Of a DNA stretch of 64,000 nucleotides, positions 1-11,880 are shown one piece after another. Numbering within the stretch: position 1 is the stretch's first letter; each line of letters begins with the position of its first letter. A program made the translations under genes and the position numbers. The stretch is from Micromonospora chalcea (GTDB lineage: Bacteria; Actinomycetota; Actinomycetes; Mycobacteriales; Micromonosporaceae), in assembly GCF_002926165.1 (NCBI RefSeq), contig NZ_MAGP01000103.1, forward strand, positions 29,858-93,857, written 5' to 3'. The notes below the pieces were generated by a model. It was not told the origin of the DNA, did no database searches, and saw nothing but the letters and a program-made list of their open reading frames with translations.

Positions 1-1493
<1,493 letters not shown>

Positions 1494-2285
1494 ATGGCGA
1501 GCACGACCCGCCGGCCGCTGATGGCCGGCAACTGGAAGATGAACCTGAACCACCTCGAGGCCAACCTGCTGGTGCAGAAGCTGGCCGCGAGCCTGAACGA
1601 GAAGCAGCTCACCGACGTCGAGTGCGTGGTGCTGCCGCCCTTCACCGACCTGCGTACCGTGCAGACCGCTGTGGACGGCGACAAGCTGCTGATCGGCTAC
1701 GGCGCGCAGGACCTGTCGCCGCATCCGTCCGGCGCGTACACCGGTGACATCGCCGGGCCGATGCTGGCGAAGCTGGGCTGCGGCTACGTGGTGGTCGGCC
1801 ACTCCGAGCGGCGGCAGTACCACCACGAGGACGACGCGCTGGTCAACGCGAAGGTGTCGGCGGCGCTGGCGAACGGTCTCACCCCCATCCTCTGCATCGG
1901 CGAGGGCCTGGAGGTCCGGGAACAGTCGGGGCAGGTGCGGCACTGCTGCGACCAGCTCGACGGCGCGCTGAAGGGGCTCACCGCCGAGCAGGTCACCAAG
2001 GTCGTCGTCGCGTACGAGCCGGTCTGGGCGATCGGCACCGGCAAGACGGCCACGCCGGAGGACGCCCAGGAGGTCTGCGGCGCGGTGCGCAAGCGCATCG
2101 CCGAGACCTACGACGAGGGCACCGCCGAGCAGGTCCGGATCCTGTACGGCGGGTCGGTCAAGGCGTCGAACGTCGCCGCGATCATGGCGCAGCCGGACGT
2201 GGACGGGGCCCTGGTCGGGGGCGCCAGCCTGGACGCGGAGGAGTTCGCGCAGATCTGCCGGTTCCCGGAGCACACCGCCCGCTGA
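1494..2285 (+). CDS. tpiA: Triosephosphate isomerase
   Basis: Interconverts dihydroxyacetone phosphate and glyceraldehyde-3-phosphate. The 263-residue TIM barrel has all three catalytic residues: Lys15 in N-W-K-M-N, His103 in G-H-S-E-R-R and Glu175 in [11 protein letters not shown]. It begins immediately after the pgk stop. About 95 bp separate it from secG, so it probably ends the glycolytic transcription unit, although read-through into secG is common for this gene order. Confidence 0.97.
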   Translation: MASTTRRPLMAGNWKMNLNHLEANLLVQKLAASLNEKQLTDVECVVLPPFTDLRTVQTAVDGDKLLIGYGAQDLSPHPSGAYTGDIAGPMLAKLGCGYVVVGHSERRQYHHEDDALVNAKVSAALANGLTPILCIGEGLEVREQSGQVRHCCDQLDGALKGLTAEQVTKVVVAYEPVWAIGTGKTATPEDAQEVCGAVRKRIAETYDEGTAEQVRILYGGSVKASNVAAIMAQPDVDGALVGGASLDAEEFAQICRFPEHTAR

Positions 2286-2380
2286 TCGCTCGCTATCCTT
2301 GACGCTGCCCGTCCACCGGCCGGTGCCGCAGTGCCCGACAGGTCCGGGCAGTGATCGCAACGAGAGGACTGACCCCCGCC

Positions 2381-2641
2381 ATGCCGATCTGGTTCGCCTA
2401 CACGATGATCACGTTGCTGGTCATCACCAGCGTGCTGCTCGTCCTGCTGATCCTCCTGCACCGCGGTAAGGGCGGCGGGTTGTCGAGCATGTTCGGCGGC
2501 GGCGTCAGCTCCAGCCTGGCCGGCTCGTCCGTGGCCGAGAAGAACCTCGACCGCTACACCGTTCTGGTGGGAATCGTCTGGTTCGCCTGCATCATCGGGC
2601 TCGGGCTCTGGCTGCGGTTGCAGATGGCCAACGGCACCTGA
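2381..2641 (+). CDS. secG: Preprotein translocase subunit SecG
   Basis: Small inner-membrane subunit of the SecYEG channel. I place the start at ATG 2381, preceded by a purine-rich GAGAGG, giving 86 residues. A GTG 30 bases upstream would add a non-hydrophobic N-terminus and is less likely. Two transmembrane segments are visible, roughly residues 3-24 and 62-80, separated by a Gly/Ser-rich cytoplasmic loop (G-K-G-G-G-L-S-S-M-F-G-G-G), as is typical of SecG. The position between tpiA and rbpA is conserved in many actinobacteria. Confidence 0.9.
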   Translation: MPIWFAYTMITLLVITSVLLVLLILLHRGKGGGLSSMFGGGVSSSLAGSSVAEKNLDRYTVLVGIVWFACIIGLGLWLRLQMANGT

Positions 2642-2664
2642 GTCGGCGCTGAGAAGCGTACAAT

Positions 2665-2704
2665 CTGCGCGCGGTCCGTCACGGACCGCGCGCAGTTTTG
2701 TTTC
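2665..2704 (+). terminator. Intrinsic terminator after secG
   Basis: A perfect 15-bp inverted repeat (2665-2679 and 2681-2695) is followed directly by TTTTGTTT. It lies 24 bases after the secG stop and ends the transcription unit before rbpA. Confidence 0.85.
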
Positions 2705-2771
2705 TCCGCGCGTCGCCCGTCGCCCACCCCCTCCGGCGGCGGTCCCCTCCGACGACAGGGAGCGAGCAACC

Positions 2772-3116
2772 GTGCCCAGCAACAACGTCATCCGCGGCAC
2801 CCGGATCGGGTCCGCCCCCGAGCGCTTCGACCAGCGCGTGGAGCCCGCGCCGCGCCGCCCGGTCGTCTACTGGTGCCGCCACGGGCACCGGGTCGAGTTC
2901 CTGATCGCCGCCGAGGCGGAGACGCCGGCCACCTGGGAGTGCCCCCGCTGCGGCGAGCCGGCCGGCCCCGACCCGGGCGACCCGCCGGGCCGCCAGCGCG
3001 CCGAGCCCTACAAGACCCACCTGGCGTACGTGCAGGAGCGGCGCACGCCGGAGGAGGGGGAGGCGCTGCTCGCCGAGGCCCTCGACGCGCTGCGCCGACG
3101 TCGTGGCCGCGCCTGA
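2772..3116 (+). CDS. rbpA: RNA polymerase-binding protein RbpA
   Basis: Actinobacterial general transcription factor that binds group I/II sigma factors and stabilises the RNA polymerase open complex. At 114 residues it has the family length. The central part carries the zinc-ribbon-like Cys/His set (W-C-R-H-G-H, then W-E-C-P-R-C-G). The C-terminal third is the sigma-interaction domain (K-T-H-L-A-Y-V-Q-E-R-R-T-P-E-E-G). The GTG start has an AGGGAG ribosome-binding site about 9 bases upstream. It stands alone between the secG terminator and a palindromic repeat region facing the convergent pgl gene. Confidence 0.95.
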   Translation: MPSNNVIRGTRIGSAPERFDQRVEPAPRRPVVYWCRHGHRVEFLIAAEAETPATWECPRCGEPAGPDPGDPPGRQRAEPYKTHLAYVQERRTPEEGEALLAEALDALRRRRGRA

Positions 3117-3124
3117 GCCGAGGC

Positions 3125-3176
3125 GTTAAGAAGGGGCCCCTTCTCTACCGGAGACGTTAAGAAGGAGCCCTTCCTT
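3125..3176. repeat. Two tandem GTTAAGAAGGGGCCCCTTC-type palindromes
   Basis: The sequence GTTAAGAAGGGGCCCCTTCTC (3125-3145) is followed after 10 bases by a second, slightly divergent copy beginning GTTAAGAAGGAGCCCTTCC (3156-3174). Each copy is nearly self-complementary. They lie between the convergent rbpA and pgl genes and could work as a bidirectional terminator. I recall similar palindromes being common between genes in Micromonospora and Salinispora, but that recollection is unchecked. Confidence 0.75.
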
Positions 3177-3181
3177 ACACC

Positions 3182-3952
3182 TCAGCGGAGGCTGCGCAGG
3201 CGCGGCGGCACGTTGGCCGCCGCGGCCCGGTCGAGCAGCCAGAGCGTACGGGAGACGCCCTGCACCCCGGCGGCCGGCAACTGCACCGGCCCGGCCCCGG
3301 CCAGCGCCATGCCCACCGCCCGGGCCTTGTCCGCCCCGGCGGCGATCAGCCACACCTCCTCGGCCGTGTTGATCGTCGGCAGGGTCAGCGTGGTACGCAC
3401 CGGCGGCGGCTTCGGGCTGCCCCGTACCGCGCTGACCGGGCGGTTGTCGTGGTGCACCGGATGCTCCGGGAACACCGACGCCGCGTGCCCGTCCTCGCCG
3501 ACGCCGAGCATCAGCACGTCGAAGTGGGGCACGATCGCGTTCCCGGGCCGGGCGGCGGCGGCCAGCTCCCGCGCGTACCCGGCGGCGGCCGCCTCCGGGT
3601 CGTCACCGGCCGGGCCGTCGGACGCCGGCATCGGGTGCACCCGGGCCGGGTCCAGCGGCACCGCGTCCAGCAGCGCCGCCCGCGCCTGCGTCTCGTTGCG
3701 CTCCGGGTCGCCGGCGGGCAGGAACCGCTCGTCGCCCCACCACACGTCGACCCGGGACCAGTCGACCGCGTCCCGGGCGGGCAGCTGCCCGACCGCCCGG
3801 TACACCGCAGCGGCGATCCGCCCGCCGGTCAGCACCACCGACGCCTGGCCGCGCTCGGCCTGCGCGTCGAGCAGCTTCACCACCAACCGGGCCGCCACCG
3901 CCTGCGCCAGCAGGTCGGGGTCGGCGTGTACGGCGACACTCGCCTCAGTCAT
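3182..3952 (-). CDS. pgl: 6-phosphogluconolactonase
   Basis: Hydrolyses 6-phosphogluconolactone to 6-phosphogluconate, the second step of the oxidative pentose-phosphate pathway. I chose ATG 3952 (256 residues) because CGAGGG lies a suitable distance upstream; the frame stays open for 30 more bases. The family motifs L-T-G-G-R near residue 41 and the active-site W-W-G-D-E-R-F near residue 70 are present, as is the C-terminal V-W-L-I-A-A-G-A-D-K-A. It is the last gene of the minus-strand operon tkt-tal-pgi-zwf-opcA-pgl, about 70 bp after opcA. Confidence 0.95.
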   Translation of the reverse strand: MTEASVAVHADPDLLAQAVAARLVVKLLDAQAERGQASVVLTGGRIAAAVYRAVGQLPARDAVDWSRVDVWWGDERFLPAGDPERNETQARAALLDAVPLDPARVHPMPASDGPAGDDPEAAAAGYARELAAAARPGNAIVPHFDVLMLGVGEDGHAASVFPEHPVHHDNRPVSAVRGSPKPPPVRTTLTLPTINTAEEVWLIAAGADKARAVGMALAGAGPVQLPAAGVQGVSRTLWLLDRAAAANVPPRLRSLR

Positions 3953-4021
3953 CCGTCGAGCCCTCGTGTTCCGACCGCCCACCGGCGGTCACCTGTGCTT
4001 CCGGCCACCCGGTCCGGGCGG

Positions 4022-5038
4022 TCACTCGTTCGCGGTCGCGCCCGCGTGCGCGGTCACGCCGGCCTCGGCCCGCTGGGCGGTCGCCGGATCCTTCCACACG
4101 TGCACCCGCTGGGCCGGCCGCTGGTCGAGTCCGGTGATCCCGGCCGCAGCGCCGAGCGCCTCCGCGTACACCTGGTCGGCGTCGAGCCGCCGCAGCTCCT
4201 CGGCCAGTTCGTCACCGAGCGGCCGGCGGACCAGCGGCAGCGTGCGGTCCTCCTGCCCGGTACGCCGGAACACGGCGATGCTGTCGTCGCGGGTCAGCGT
4301 CAGCTCGTCGCCGTTGGCGCAGCGCAGCTGCACCTGACGCATGCGCGGGAACTCGTCGGTCCGCTCCCAGGTCGGTTCGATGCCGAGCCGGGCCTTGAGC
4401 CACCCGCTCATCAGCGCGGCCGTCGGGTCCGACGGGGGCGCCACCACGCTGGCCTCGGTGACCCGGGCCTGGGTGGTGTCGAACGCGCCCGCCACCAGCG
4501 TGCGCCACGGGGTGATCCGGGTCCACGCCAGGTCGGTGTCGCCGGGGGCGTAGTCGTGGGCCCGCTGCCGCAGCGCGGCGATCGGGTCGGCCGCCTGCGC
4601 CGAGTCGGTGATCCGCCGGTCGGCCACCACACCGAGGAAGTCGGTGGCGATCTCCTCCGGCGGCTCGCCGTGCCACCACGTCACCACCGGTACGTCCGGG
4701 ACCAGCAGCGGCATCACCACGGATTCGGCGTGCAGCGCGAGCCGCCCGTACATCCGGGTCACCACCGCCTCGCACGGCCCGAGCCGGCCGCCCACGACGA
4801 TCTCCGCGTCCAGCCGGTTGCGGTCGCGCTCCACGTCGGAGCGGACCACCACGAGCAGGCGGCAGGGGTGCGCCGCCGCGGCGATGGTGGCGGCCGCCTC
4901 GGCCTCCCGGACCCGCTTCTCGTCCACCACCACGATCAGCGTGAGCGCCATGCCACTGGCCACCCCGCCCGCGCTGCGCCGTTCCGCGGCCAGCGCCTTG
5001 ACCACCTCGTTGCCGGTGGTGTCCCACAGCCCGATCAA
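4022..5038 (-). CDS. opcA: Glucose-6-phosphate dehydrogenase assembly protein OpcA
   Basis: OpcA is needed for assembly and redox activation of G6P dehydrogenase in cyanobacteria and actinobacteria. The predicted 338 residues begin at TTG 5038, which has a strong AGGAGG ribosome-binding site 5 bases upstream and no better ATG/GTG nearby. The protein has no enzymatic motif that I can see. The W-W-H-G-E-P-P region near residue 115 and the overall length match the family. It sits directly downstream of zwf (31-bp gap), as expected for the partner of that enzyme. Confidence 0.93.
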   Translation of the reverse strand: MIGLWDTTGNEVVKALAAERRSAGGVASGMALTLIVVVDEKRVREAEAAATIAAAAHPCRLLVVVRSDVERDRNRLDAEIVVGGRLGPCEAVVTRMYGRLALHAESVVMPLLVPDVPVVTWWHGEPPEEIATDFLGVVADRRITDSAQAADPIAALRQRAHDYAPGDTDLAWTRITPWRTLVAGAFDTTQARVTEASVVAPPSDPTAALMSGWLKARLGIEPTWERTDEFPRMRQVQLRCANGDELTLTRDDSIAVFRRTGQEDRTLPLVRRPLGDELAEELRRLDADQVYAEALGAAAGITGLDQRPAQRVHVWKDPATAQRAEAGVTAHAGATANE

Positions 5039-5069
5039 TGGAGCCTCCTGGTTCGCTCGCAGTGCTCGC

Positions 5070-6584
5070 TCACGCTCTCCGCCAAGCCCGGCCCTCGCGG
5101 GCCAGCATCTCGTCGGCGGCCCGGGGTCCCCACTCGCCGGCCCGGTACGGCTCCGGCGTCGTGCCCTCCCAGGCGTGTTCCAGCGGGTCGACGACCTGCC
5201 AGCTCTGCTCGACCTCGGCGGCGTCCGGGAACAGCGTCCGGTCGCCGATCAGCACGTCCAGCACGAGCCGCTCGTACGCCTCGGGGCTGGACTCGGTGAA
5301 CGCCTCGCCGTACTGGAAGTCCATCGCGATGTCGCGGACCTCCATCGTGGTGCCCGGCACCTTGGAGCCGAACTTCAGCACCACGCCCTCGTCCGGCTGC
5401 ACGCGGATGACGAGCTGGTTGGGACCGAGGGACTCCATGTCGGCGGCGTTGAACGGCAGGTGCGGCGCCTTCTTGAACATGATGGCCACCTCGGTGACCC
5501 GCCGGGGCAGCCGCTTGCCGGCCCGGATGTAGAACGGCACCCCGGCCCAGCGCCGGTTCTGGATGCCCAGCTTCACCGCCACGTACGTCTCGGTGGTGGA
5601 GCCCGCCGGGACGCCCTCCTCCTCCAGGTAGCCCTTGGCGCGCTCGCCGCCCACCCAGCCGGGCAGGTACTGGCCCCGCACGGTGTCCTCGGAGACGTCG
5701 TGCGGCACGGTGATCGCCTTGAGCACCTTGAGCTTCTCGGCACGGATCTCGTCGGCGTCGAAGCTCGTCGGCTCCTCCATCGCGACCAGCGCGAGCAGTT
5801 GGAGCAGGTGGTTCTGGAGCACGTCACGGGCGGTGCCGACGGAGTCGTAGAAGGCGGCCCGGGTGCCGATGCCGACGTCCTCGGCCATGGTGATCTGCAC
5901 CGAGTCGACGTACTTGGAGTTCCACAGCGGCTCGAACAGGTTGTTCGCGAACCGCAGCGCCAGGATGTTCTGGACCGTCTCCTTGCCCAGGTAGTGGTCG
6001 ATCCGGAACACGTCCTGGCGGGTGAAGACGTCGTCGACCAGGTCGTTGAGCGCCTTGGCCGAGGGCAGGTCGTTGCCGAACGGCTTCTCCACCACCACGC
6101 GGCGCCAGCCGCCGGACCTGTCGTTGTCGGCCATGCCGGTGCGGGCGAGCTGCTTGAGCACCACCGGGAACGCCGCCGGGGGGATGGAGAAGTAGAAGGC
6201 GGCGTTGCCGGCGATGCCGTGCGAGTCGCGCAGCTCGTCGAGCGTGGCGGCGAGCTGGTCGAACGCGGCGTCGTCGTCGAACGAGCCGCCGACGAACTTG
6301 ATGTTGCCGGCCAGCCGGGCCCACACCTCCTCCCGCCACGGGGTACGGGCGTGCTTCTTGGCCGCCTCGTGCGCCACCGACTCGAAGTCGCCGTCGCCCC
6401 AGTCCCGGCGGGCGAAGCCCAGCACCACGAAACCGGGCGGCAGGAGCCCCCGGTTGGCCAGGTCGTAGACCGCCGGCAGTAGTTTCTTGCGGGCCAGATC
6501 GCCGGTCACCCCGAAGATCACCAGGGCACACGGCTCGGGGATCCGGGGCAACCGCCGGTCCTGGACGTCGCGCAGCGGGTTCAC
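5070..6584 (-). CDS. zwf: Glucose-6-phosphate 1-dehydrogenase
   Basis: NADP-linked first enzyme of the oxidative pentose-phosphate pathway. The nucleotide-binding G-V-T-G-D-L-A is at about residues 25-31 and the substrate-binding signature R-I-D-H-Y-L-G-K-E at about 194-202. The start is a choice. GTG 6584 (504 residues) has GGAGGAGG about 7 bases upstream and fits family N-termini, which begin N-P-L-R-D. An upstream GTG at 6638 would overlap the pgi-like stop codon as GTGA, but I see no ribosome-binding site there. I prefer 6584 and regard 6638 as possible. Confidence 0.95.
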   Translation of the reverse strand: MNPLRDVQDRRLPRIPEPCALVIFGVTGDLARKKLLPAVYDLANRGLLPPGFVVLGFARRDWGDGDFESVAHEAAKKHARTPWREEVWARLAGNIKFVGGSFDDDAAFDQLAATLDELRDSHGIAGNAAFYFSIPPAAFPVVLKQLARTGMADNDRSGGWRRVVVEKPFGNDLPSAKALNDLVDDVFTRQDVFRIDHYLGKETVQNILALRFANNLFEPLWNSKYVDSVQITMAEDVGIGTRAAFYDSVGTARDVLQNHLLQLLALVAMEEPTSFDADEIRAEKLKVLKAITVPHDVSEDTVRGQYLPGWVGGERAKGYLEEEGVPAGSTTETYVAVKLGIQNRRWAGVPFYIRAGKRLPRRVTEVAIMFKKAPHLPFNAADMESLGPNQLVIRVQPDEGVVLKFGSKVPGTTMEVRDIAMDFQYGEAFTESSPEAYERLVLDVLIGDRTLFPDAAEVEQSWQVVDPLEHAWEGTTPEPYRAGEWGPRAADEMLAREGRAWRRA

Positions 6585-6634
6585 CGGGCCACCTCCTCCT
6601 GCGTCTCGGTCCGCTGATTCCAGGTCATTGATCG

Positions 6635-8203
6635 TCACGTGCGTGTCCGTCCGGCCGTATCCAGCAGCTGGGCGACGCCAGCCGCCCGCTTGGTCAGGTG
6701 CAGTCGCAGCACCGGTCGTTCCCGGCCGGCCAGGGCCCGCCGGTCACCGGCGGCCTGGGCCGCCTGGAGCTGCGCGAAGGTGTACGGACGACCGGGCACT
6801 TCCAGATCATCGGTGACCGCACCGGTGATCTGGAGGTGCCGGCCGCGGGTGTCCGTGTGCTCCGGCCGGCGCGGTCCCCAGGTGAAGGTGACCGGCCGCC
6901 GGGTGTGCCGTGCCAGCAGCGGGCGCAGCCCGGCCAGCGCCGCGTCGGCCCGCGGGTCGAGGTACGCGGTGACCGCGAGGTGTTCCCGTTCGCCCAGCTC
7001 GTCGAGCAGCCAGCACAGCGCGCCGGTCAGGTCGGCCGGCGCGCCGCTCGGGGCGTACACCTCGATCGCGTCCTCCACCGACGACGGCGGCCCGCTGTCC
7101 GCCTCGTCGTCGGCCGCCGCGGCGGCGGGCGCCGCGAACGGGTCGGTCCGCAGCGTCACCGCGGCGGTCGCGGCGGCGTAGGTCCAGGTGAGCAGGTGCG
7201 CGCCGAGCGGCCCGTTGACGGCGACGTCGGCGGCCACGCCCGGGCCGACGCCCGCGCCGAGGGCGCCGCCGAGACCGACTGTGAGCACGCCCGGCCCGGT
7301 GGCGCCGGGGGAGTCGGGGGACTCCACGGCCACCGGCAGGAGCCGTCCGCCGGTGGCGTCGGCGAGCAGCGCCCCCGCCCAGCGGCCCAGGCCGTCGAGT
7401 CCGGTGCCGTCGGGGACCAGCGCTACCGTGTGCCGGCCCTCGCCGGGCGCCGCGCCCAGGGCCGCGCCGAGCGCGAGGCCCGGATTGTCCCGGTCCCGGT
7501 CGAGCGCGGCGGTGAGCGCCTCCGCCTCGTCCAGCACCTCGGCGACCGGCGCGCCGGCCAGCGCCGCCGGGACCACGCCGAACGCGGTGAGCGCGGCCCA
7601 CGGCCCGGCCACGCCGGGCTCGGCCGGGAGCACCACCGCGCCCAGCTCGTCGGCGCGCGCCGCGAGGTCCGTGCCGGGCTCGGTGACCACCACGACGTGC
7701 CGGGCGGCATCCGGGCCCTCGTCCGCCCACGCCTGCCGGTAGGCCCGCAGGTGGGCGTCGGTGGTCCGGTCCAGGCCGTGCCGGGCGGCGAGCACCAGGA
7801 GGGTACGCGCCGGGCGGTCGGCGAGTGCGGCCCGGACCGGCCCCGGATCGGCGGTGTCGAGCACCGTCACCGGCCGGCCCAGGCATTCGGCCAGCACCTC
7901 GGCGGCGAGCGTGTCGTCGGGGGCGCCGGCCAGCACCACGTGGTCCAGGTCGCTCAGCTCGGCGGCCAGCTCGGCGAGCTGGGGGAGCAGGTCCCGGCTG
8001 CGCCGGTGGGCGTGCAGCCAGCCCAGCCGGTCGAGGGCCGCCGACTCGGCGGCGGGCCCCCAGAGGGCCGGGTCGGCGGCGGCGAGCCGGGCCGGGACGT
8101 CGTGGGCGACGAGCGTGGCGCGCGCCGACGCGCCCAGGGCGTCCGCGCCGCGCACGGCCAGACCGGCGGCCATGTCGGCCCGCCCGGCCAGCAGGTCACT
8201 CAC
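6635..8203 (-). CDS. pgi: Divergent glucose-6-phosphate isomerase-like protein
   Basis: Its place between tal and zwf and two conserved stretches identify it as the actinobacterial Pgi relative: [17 protein letters not shown] in the middle, and [18 protein letters not shown] near the C-terminus. Pgi interconverts glucose-6-phosphate and fructose-6-phosphate. I start it at GTG 8203 (522 residues) behind GAGGGG. It is Ala-rich and strongly diverged: where relatives carry an H-S-T-G-Q-x-H-K-G block, this protein reads [10 protein letters not shown], so the conserved His-Lys pair appears to be absent. Whether it still isomerises sugar phosphates is uncertain. Confidence 0.75.
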   Translation of the reverse strand: MSDLLAGRADMAAGLAVRGADALGASARATLVAHDVPARLAAADPALWGPAAESAALDRLGWLHAHRRSRDLLPQLAELAAELSDLDHVVLAGAPDDTLAAEVLAECLGRPVTVLDTADPGPVRAALADRPARTLLVLAARHGLDRTTDAHLRAYRQAWADEGPDAARHVVVVTEPGTDLAARADELGAVVLPAEPGVAGPWAALTAFGVVPAALAGAPVAEVLDEAEALTAALDRDRDNPGLALGAALGAAPGEGRHTVALVPDGTGLDGLGRWAGALLADATGGRLLPVAVESPDSPGATGPGVLTVGLGGALGAGVGPGVAADVAVNGPLGAHLLTWTYAAATAAVTLRTDPFAAPAAAAADDEADSGPPSSVEDAIEVYAPSGAPADLTGALCWLLDELGEREHLAVTAYLDPRADAALAGLRPLLARHTRRPVTFTWGPRRPEHTDTRGRHLQITGAVTDDLEVPGRPYTFAQLQAAQAAGDRRALAGRERPVLRLHLTKRAAGVAQLLDTAGRTRT

Positions 8204-8282
8204 GGTGCCGCCCCTCACCCAAACCACGGTACGGCGCGACGCGCCCCGGGGCCGGGCCCCGGGACGCGTCGGACGCCGTCTG

Positions 8283-9461
8283 TCACGCGTTGCCGCCGGC
8301 CTGCTGCGCCGCCTGCGCGTTCTTCCCGGCGGCCCGGTGCGGGCTGCCCGAGCCCTTGGCCGCCTCGGCGAGGGACTTCTTGACCCCCTCCAGCAGCTCC
8401 ACCCAGCTCGCCTCGAACTTCTCCACGCCCTCGCGCTCCAGCGTGGCGATCACGTCGGACAGGTCAACGCCCACCGCCAGCAGGTCGGCGAAGACCTGGC
8501 GGGCGTCGTCGTACGCGACGGTGACGGTGTCCGGCTTCGTCTCGCCGTGCTCGGCGTAGGCGTGGATCACCGGCTCCGGCATGGTGTTGACGGTGCCGGG
8601 CGCGATCAGCTCCTCGACGTAGATGACGTCCCGGTAGTCCGGGTTCTTCGTCGAGGTGGAGGCCCACAGCGGGCGCTGCGGGTGGGCGCCCGCGTCGGCG
8701 AGCTTCTGCCAGCGCGCCGAGGAGAACACCTCGCCGTAGCGCTCGTACGCCAGCCGGGCGTTGGCGACAGCGGCCTTGCCGCGCAGCGCCTTGGCCCGGT
8801 CCGAGCCGATCTTCTCCAGCCGCTTGTCCACCTCGGTGTCGACCCGGGAGACGAAGAACGAGGCGACCGAGCCGATCTTCGACAGGTCGTGCCCGTTGGC
8901 CTGCGCCTGCTCCAGGCCGGCCAGGAAGGCCTCCATCACCTGCGAGTACCGGTCCAGGCCGAAGATCAGCGTGACGTTGACGCTGATCCCCTCGGCCAGC
9001 GTCGCGGTGATCGCGGGCAGGCCCTCCTCGGTGGCCGGGATCTTGATGAACAGGTTCGGCCGGTCGACCAGCCACCACAGCGCCTTGGCCTCGGCGACGG
9101 TCTTCGCCGCGTCGTGCGCCGAGCGCGGGTCCACCTCGATCGACACCCGGCCGTCCACGCCGCCGCTGGTCTCGTACGACGGGCGCATCACGTCGCAGGC
9201 CCACCGCACGTCGTACGTGGTGAGCATGCGGACCGCCTCCTCGACGTCCACACCACGTACGGCGAGGTCACGAAGCTGCCAGTCGTACTCGCCGGCGTCG
9301 CTCAGCGCCTTGGCGAAGATCGTCGGATTGGTGGTCACCCCGGCTACGTGGCTGTCCCGGCGCAGCTTGTCCAGCCCGCCGGAGCTCAGCCGTACCCGGG
9401 AAAGGTCGTCGAGCCAGATCGCCACCCCGGCGCCCTGGAGCTCCTTCAGCCTGTCCGTCAT
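8283..9461 (-). CDS. tal: Transaldolase
   Basis: Transfers a dihydroxyacetone unit between sugar phosphates in the non-oxidative pentose-phosphate branch. The predicted 392 residues begin at ATG 9461; a GTG nine bases upstream is too close to the AGGGGA ribosome-binding site. The Schiff-base Lys is Lys140 in F-I-K-I-P-A-T, and the N-terminal signature G-V-T-T-N-P-T-I-F is at 41-49. The C-terminus is a short Ala/Gln-rich tail. It follows tkt by 16 bp, so the two are certainly co-transcribed. Confidence 0.96.
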   Translation of the reverse strand: MTDRLKELQGAGVAIWLDDLSRVRLSSGGLDKLRRDSHVAGVTTNPTIFAKALSDAGEYDWQLRDLAVRGVDVEEAVRMLTTYDVRWACDVMRPSYETSGGVDGRVSIEVDPRSAHDAAKTVAEAKALWWLVDRPNLFIKIPATEEGLPAITATLAEGISVNVTLIFGLDRYSQVMEAFLAGLEQAQANGHDLSKIGSVASFFVSRVDTEVDKRLEKIGSDRAKALRGKAAVANARLAYERYGEVFSSARWQKLADAGAHPQRPLWASTSTKNPDYRDVIYVEELIAPGTVNTMPEPVIHAYAEHGETKPDTVTVAYDDARQVFADLLAVGVDLSDVIATLEREGVEKFEASWVELLEGVKKSLAEAAKGSGSPHRAAGKNAQAAQQAGGNA

Positions 9462-9477
9462 GCCGTCCACGCTCCCC

Positions 9478-11616
9478 TCAGTTGCCGGTCGTGAAACCGG
9501 TGATGTCGCCCACCCGGGTCAGCGCCGCGTGCGCGGCGGCCACGATCCGGTCGGGGGTGAACCCGAACTGCTCGAAGAGCACGGTGTGCGGCGCGCTGGC
9601 GCCGTAGTGCTCGATGCTCACGCACTCGCCGCTGTCGCCGACGATCGCGCGCCACGACATCGCGATGCCCGCCTCCACGCTCACCCGTGCCTTTACCCCG
9701 CGCGGCAGCACCGACTCCCGGTACGCCTCGTCCTGCGCGAAGAACCACTCCTGGCAGGGCATGGAGACGACCCGGGTGGGGGTGCCGTCGGCCTCCAGCC
9801 GCTCCCGTGCGGTGAGGCAGAGCTGCACCTCGGAGCCGGTGCCGACGAGGATCACCTGCGGCTTGCCGTTCGACGCCTCGGCCAGCACGTACCCGCCCTT
9901 GGCGACGCCCTCGGCGCCGGCCAGGTCGGTGCGGTCGAACGTCGGCAGCGCCTGGCGGCTGAGCGCCAGCGCGGTCGGCCGGTCGGTGTGCTCCAGCGCC
10001 TGCCGCCACGCCCAGACCGTCTCGTTGGCGTCGGCCGGGCGCACCACGTCCAGGCCGGGGATGGCCCGCAGCGCGGTCAGGTGCTCGATCGGCTGGTGCG
10101 TCGGGCCGTCCTCGCCGAGGCCGATCGAGTCGTGCGTCCAGACGTACGTCACCGGCAGCTTCATCAGCGCGGCCAGCCGCACCGCCGGGCGCATGTAGTC
10201 GCTGAACACCAGGAACGTGCCGCCGTACGGGCGGGTGCCGCCGTGCAGGGCGATGCCGTTGAGGATCGCGCCCATGGCGTGCTCGCGGATGCCGAAGTGC
10301 AGCGTGCGGCCGTACTCGTCACCGGGGAAGTCCTTGGTGGCGTGCGCGGCCGGGACGAACGACGGCTCGCCCTTCATCGTGGTGTTGTTGCTCTCGGCCA
10401 GGTCGGCCGAGCCGCCCCACAGCTCCGGCAGCACCGGCGCCAGGGCCTCCAGGATCTTGCCGGAGGCGGCCCGGGTGGCGACGCCCTTGGCGTCCGCCGG
10501 GAAGGTCGGCAGCGCGTCGGTCCAGCCGGTCGGCAGCGTACGGGTGGCCATCCGGTCCCACAGCGCCTTGCGCTCCGGGTTGGCCTGCGCCCAGGCGTCG
10601 AACCCGGTGGTCCACTCGGCCTGCTCCTGCGCGCCACGCTCCAGCACCTGACGGGCGTGCTTGAGCACCTCCTCGTCGACCTCGAAGGTGCGCTGCGGGT
10701 CGAAGCCGAGGATCTCCTTGGTGGCCTTCACCTCGTCCGCGCCGAGCGCCGAGCCGTGGATCTTGCCGGTGTTCTTCTTGTTCGGCGCGGGCCAGCCGAT
10801 GATGGTGCGCAGCGCGATGAACGACGGCCGGCCGGTCTCCGCCTTGGCGGCCAGCAGCGCCTGGTACAGCGCCTCCACGTCCTCGTGGTAGTCGCCCTGG
10901 TCGGCGTCGCCGCTGCGCCAGTCGACGGTCTGCACGTGCCAGCCGTACGCCTCGTAGCGGGCCGCCACGTCCTCGCTCTTGGCGATGCGGGTGTCGTCCT
11001 CGATCGAGATCTCGTTGTCGTCGTAGATCACGCAGAGGTTGCCGAGCTGCTGGTGACCGGCGAGCGCGCTGGCCTCGTGGGTGATGCCCTCCTCGATGTC
11101 ACCGTCGGAGGCGATGCACCAGATGTCGTGCCGGAACGGCGAGTCGGCGCGGTCCGGCTCGGGGTCGAACAGGCCGCGCTCGCGGCGGGCCGCCATCGCC
11201 ATGCCGACCGCGTTGCCGAGGCCCTGGCCGAGCGGCCCGGTGGTGGTCTCCACGCCCGGGGTGTGGCCGTGCTCCGGGTGACCCGGGGTGAGCGAGCCCC
11301 ACTGGCGCAGCGCCTTGAGGTCGTCCAGCGACAGCGGGTAGCCGGAGAGGAAGAGCTGGATGTAGAGCGTCAGGCTGGAGTGGCCGGCGGAGAGCACGAA
11401 CCGGTCGCGCCCGGCCCAGTTCGGGTCGGCGGGGTTGTGCCGCATGACCCGGTTGAAGAGCAGGTACGCCACCGGGGCGAGGCTCATCGCCGTCCCCGGG
11501 TGGCCGTTGCCGGATTTCTCCACGGCGTCCATGGCCAGCACGCGGACCGTGTCGACGGCCCTGCGGTCGAGGTCGGACCAGTTGAGAGCGGGAAGCTCGG
11601 GTCGGTTGGCAGCCAC
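9478..11616 (-). CDS. tkt: Transketolase
   Basis: Thiamine-diphosphate enzyme that moves two-carbon units between ketose and aldose phosphates. The 712 residues match the family. The N-terminal [10 protein letters not shown] is near residues 35-44, the ThDP/Mg-binding S-D-G-D-I-E-E-G near 170-177, and a pyrimidine-binding domain follows in the second half. GTG 11616 is chosen because CGAGGAG lies about 10 bases upstream; the open frame extends 29 codons further without support. It is the first gene of the six-gene operon. A TAGGGT -10-like box at 11665-11660 could belong to its promoter. Confidence 0.96.
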   Translation of the reverse strand: MAANRPELPALNWSDLDRRAVDTVRVLAMDAVEKSGNGHPGTAMSLAPVAYLLFNRVMRHNPADPNWAGRDRFVLSAGHSSLTLYIQLFLSGYPLSLDDLKALRQWGSLTPGHPEHGHTPGVETTTGPLGQGLGNAVGMAMAARRERGLFDPEPDRADSPFRHDIWCIASDGDIEEGITHEASALAGHQQLGNLCVIYDDNEISIEDDTRIAKSEDVAARYEAYGWHVQTVDWRSGDADQGDYHEDVEALYQALLAAKAETGRPSFIALRTIIGWPAPNKKNTGKIHGSALGADEVKATKEILGFDPQRTFEVDEEVLKHARQVLERGAQEQAEWTTGFDAWAQANPERKALWDRMATRTLPTGWTDALPTFPADAKGVATRAASGKILEALAPVLPELWGGSADLAESNNTTMKGEPSFVPAAHATKDFPGDEYGRTLHFGIREHAMGAILNGIALHGGTRPYGGTFLVFSDYMRPAVRLAALMKLPVTYVWTHDSIGLGEDGPTHQPIEHLTALRAIPGLDVVRPADANETVWAWRQALEHTDRPTALALSRQALPTFDRTDLAGAEGVAKGGYVLAEASNGKPQVILVGTGSEVQLCLTARERLEADGTPTRVVSMPCQEWFFAQDEAYRESVLPRGVKARVSVEAGIAMSWRAIVGDSGECVSIEHYGASAPHTVLFEQFGFTPDRIVAAAHAALTRVGDITGFTTGN

Positions 11617-11880
11617 GATGGTTGTGCTCCTCGGCAGATGGGCGGAACCCTCACTGATGACCCTATCGAGCGGTGCTAAACGTCCGCCCGGGGATCTCAG
11701 CATGCTGTTCTGTACGGATCGCGGACGTCCGGTCGTTCAACCCCAGGTGTGACGGCTCGCACCGTTGCCGGGTCTGCGGGGCAGCCAAAACGACGCCGCG
11801 TAGTGTGTGGGGCGGTGTGTGGACCTCGACGGGTCCGGGCCGAACGACCTCCCCCCGCCGATGCCGGAAGGTGGCAATCC

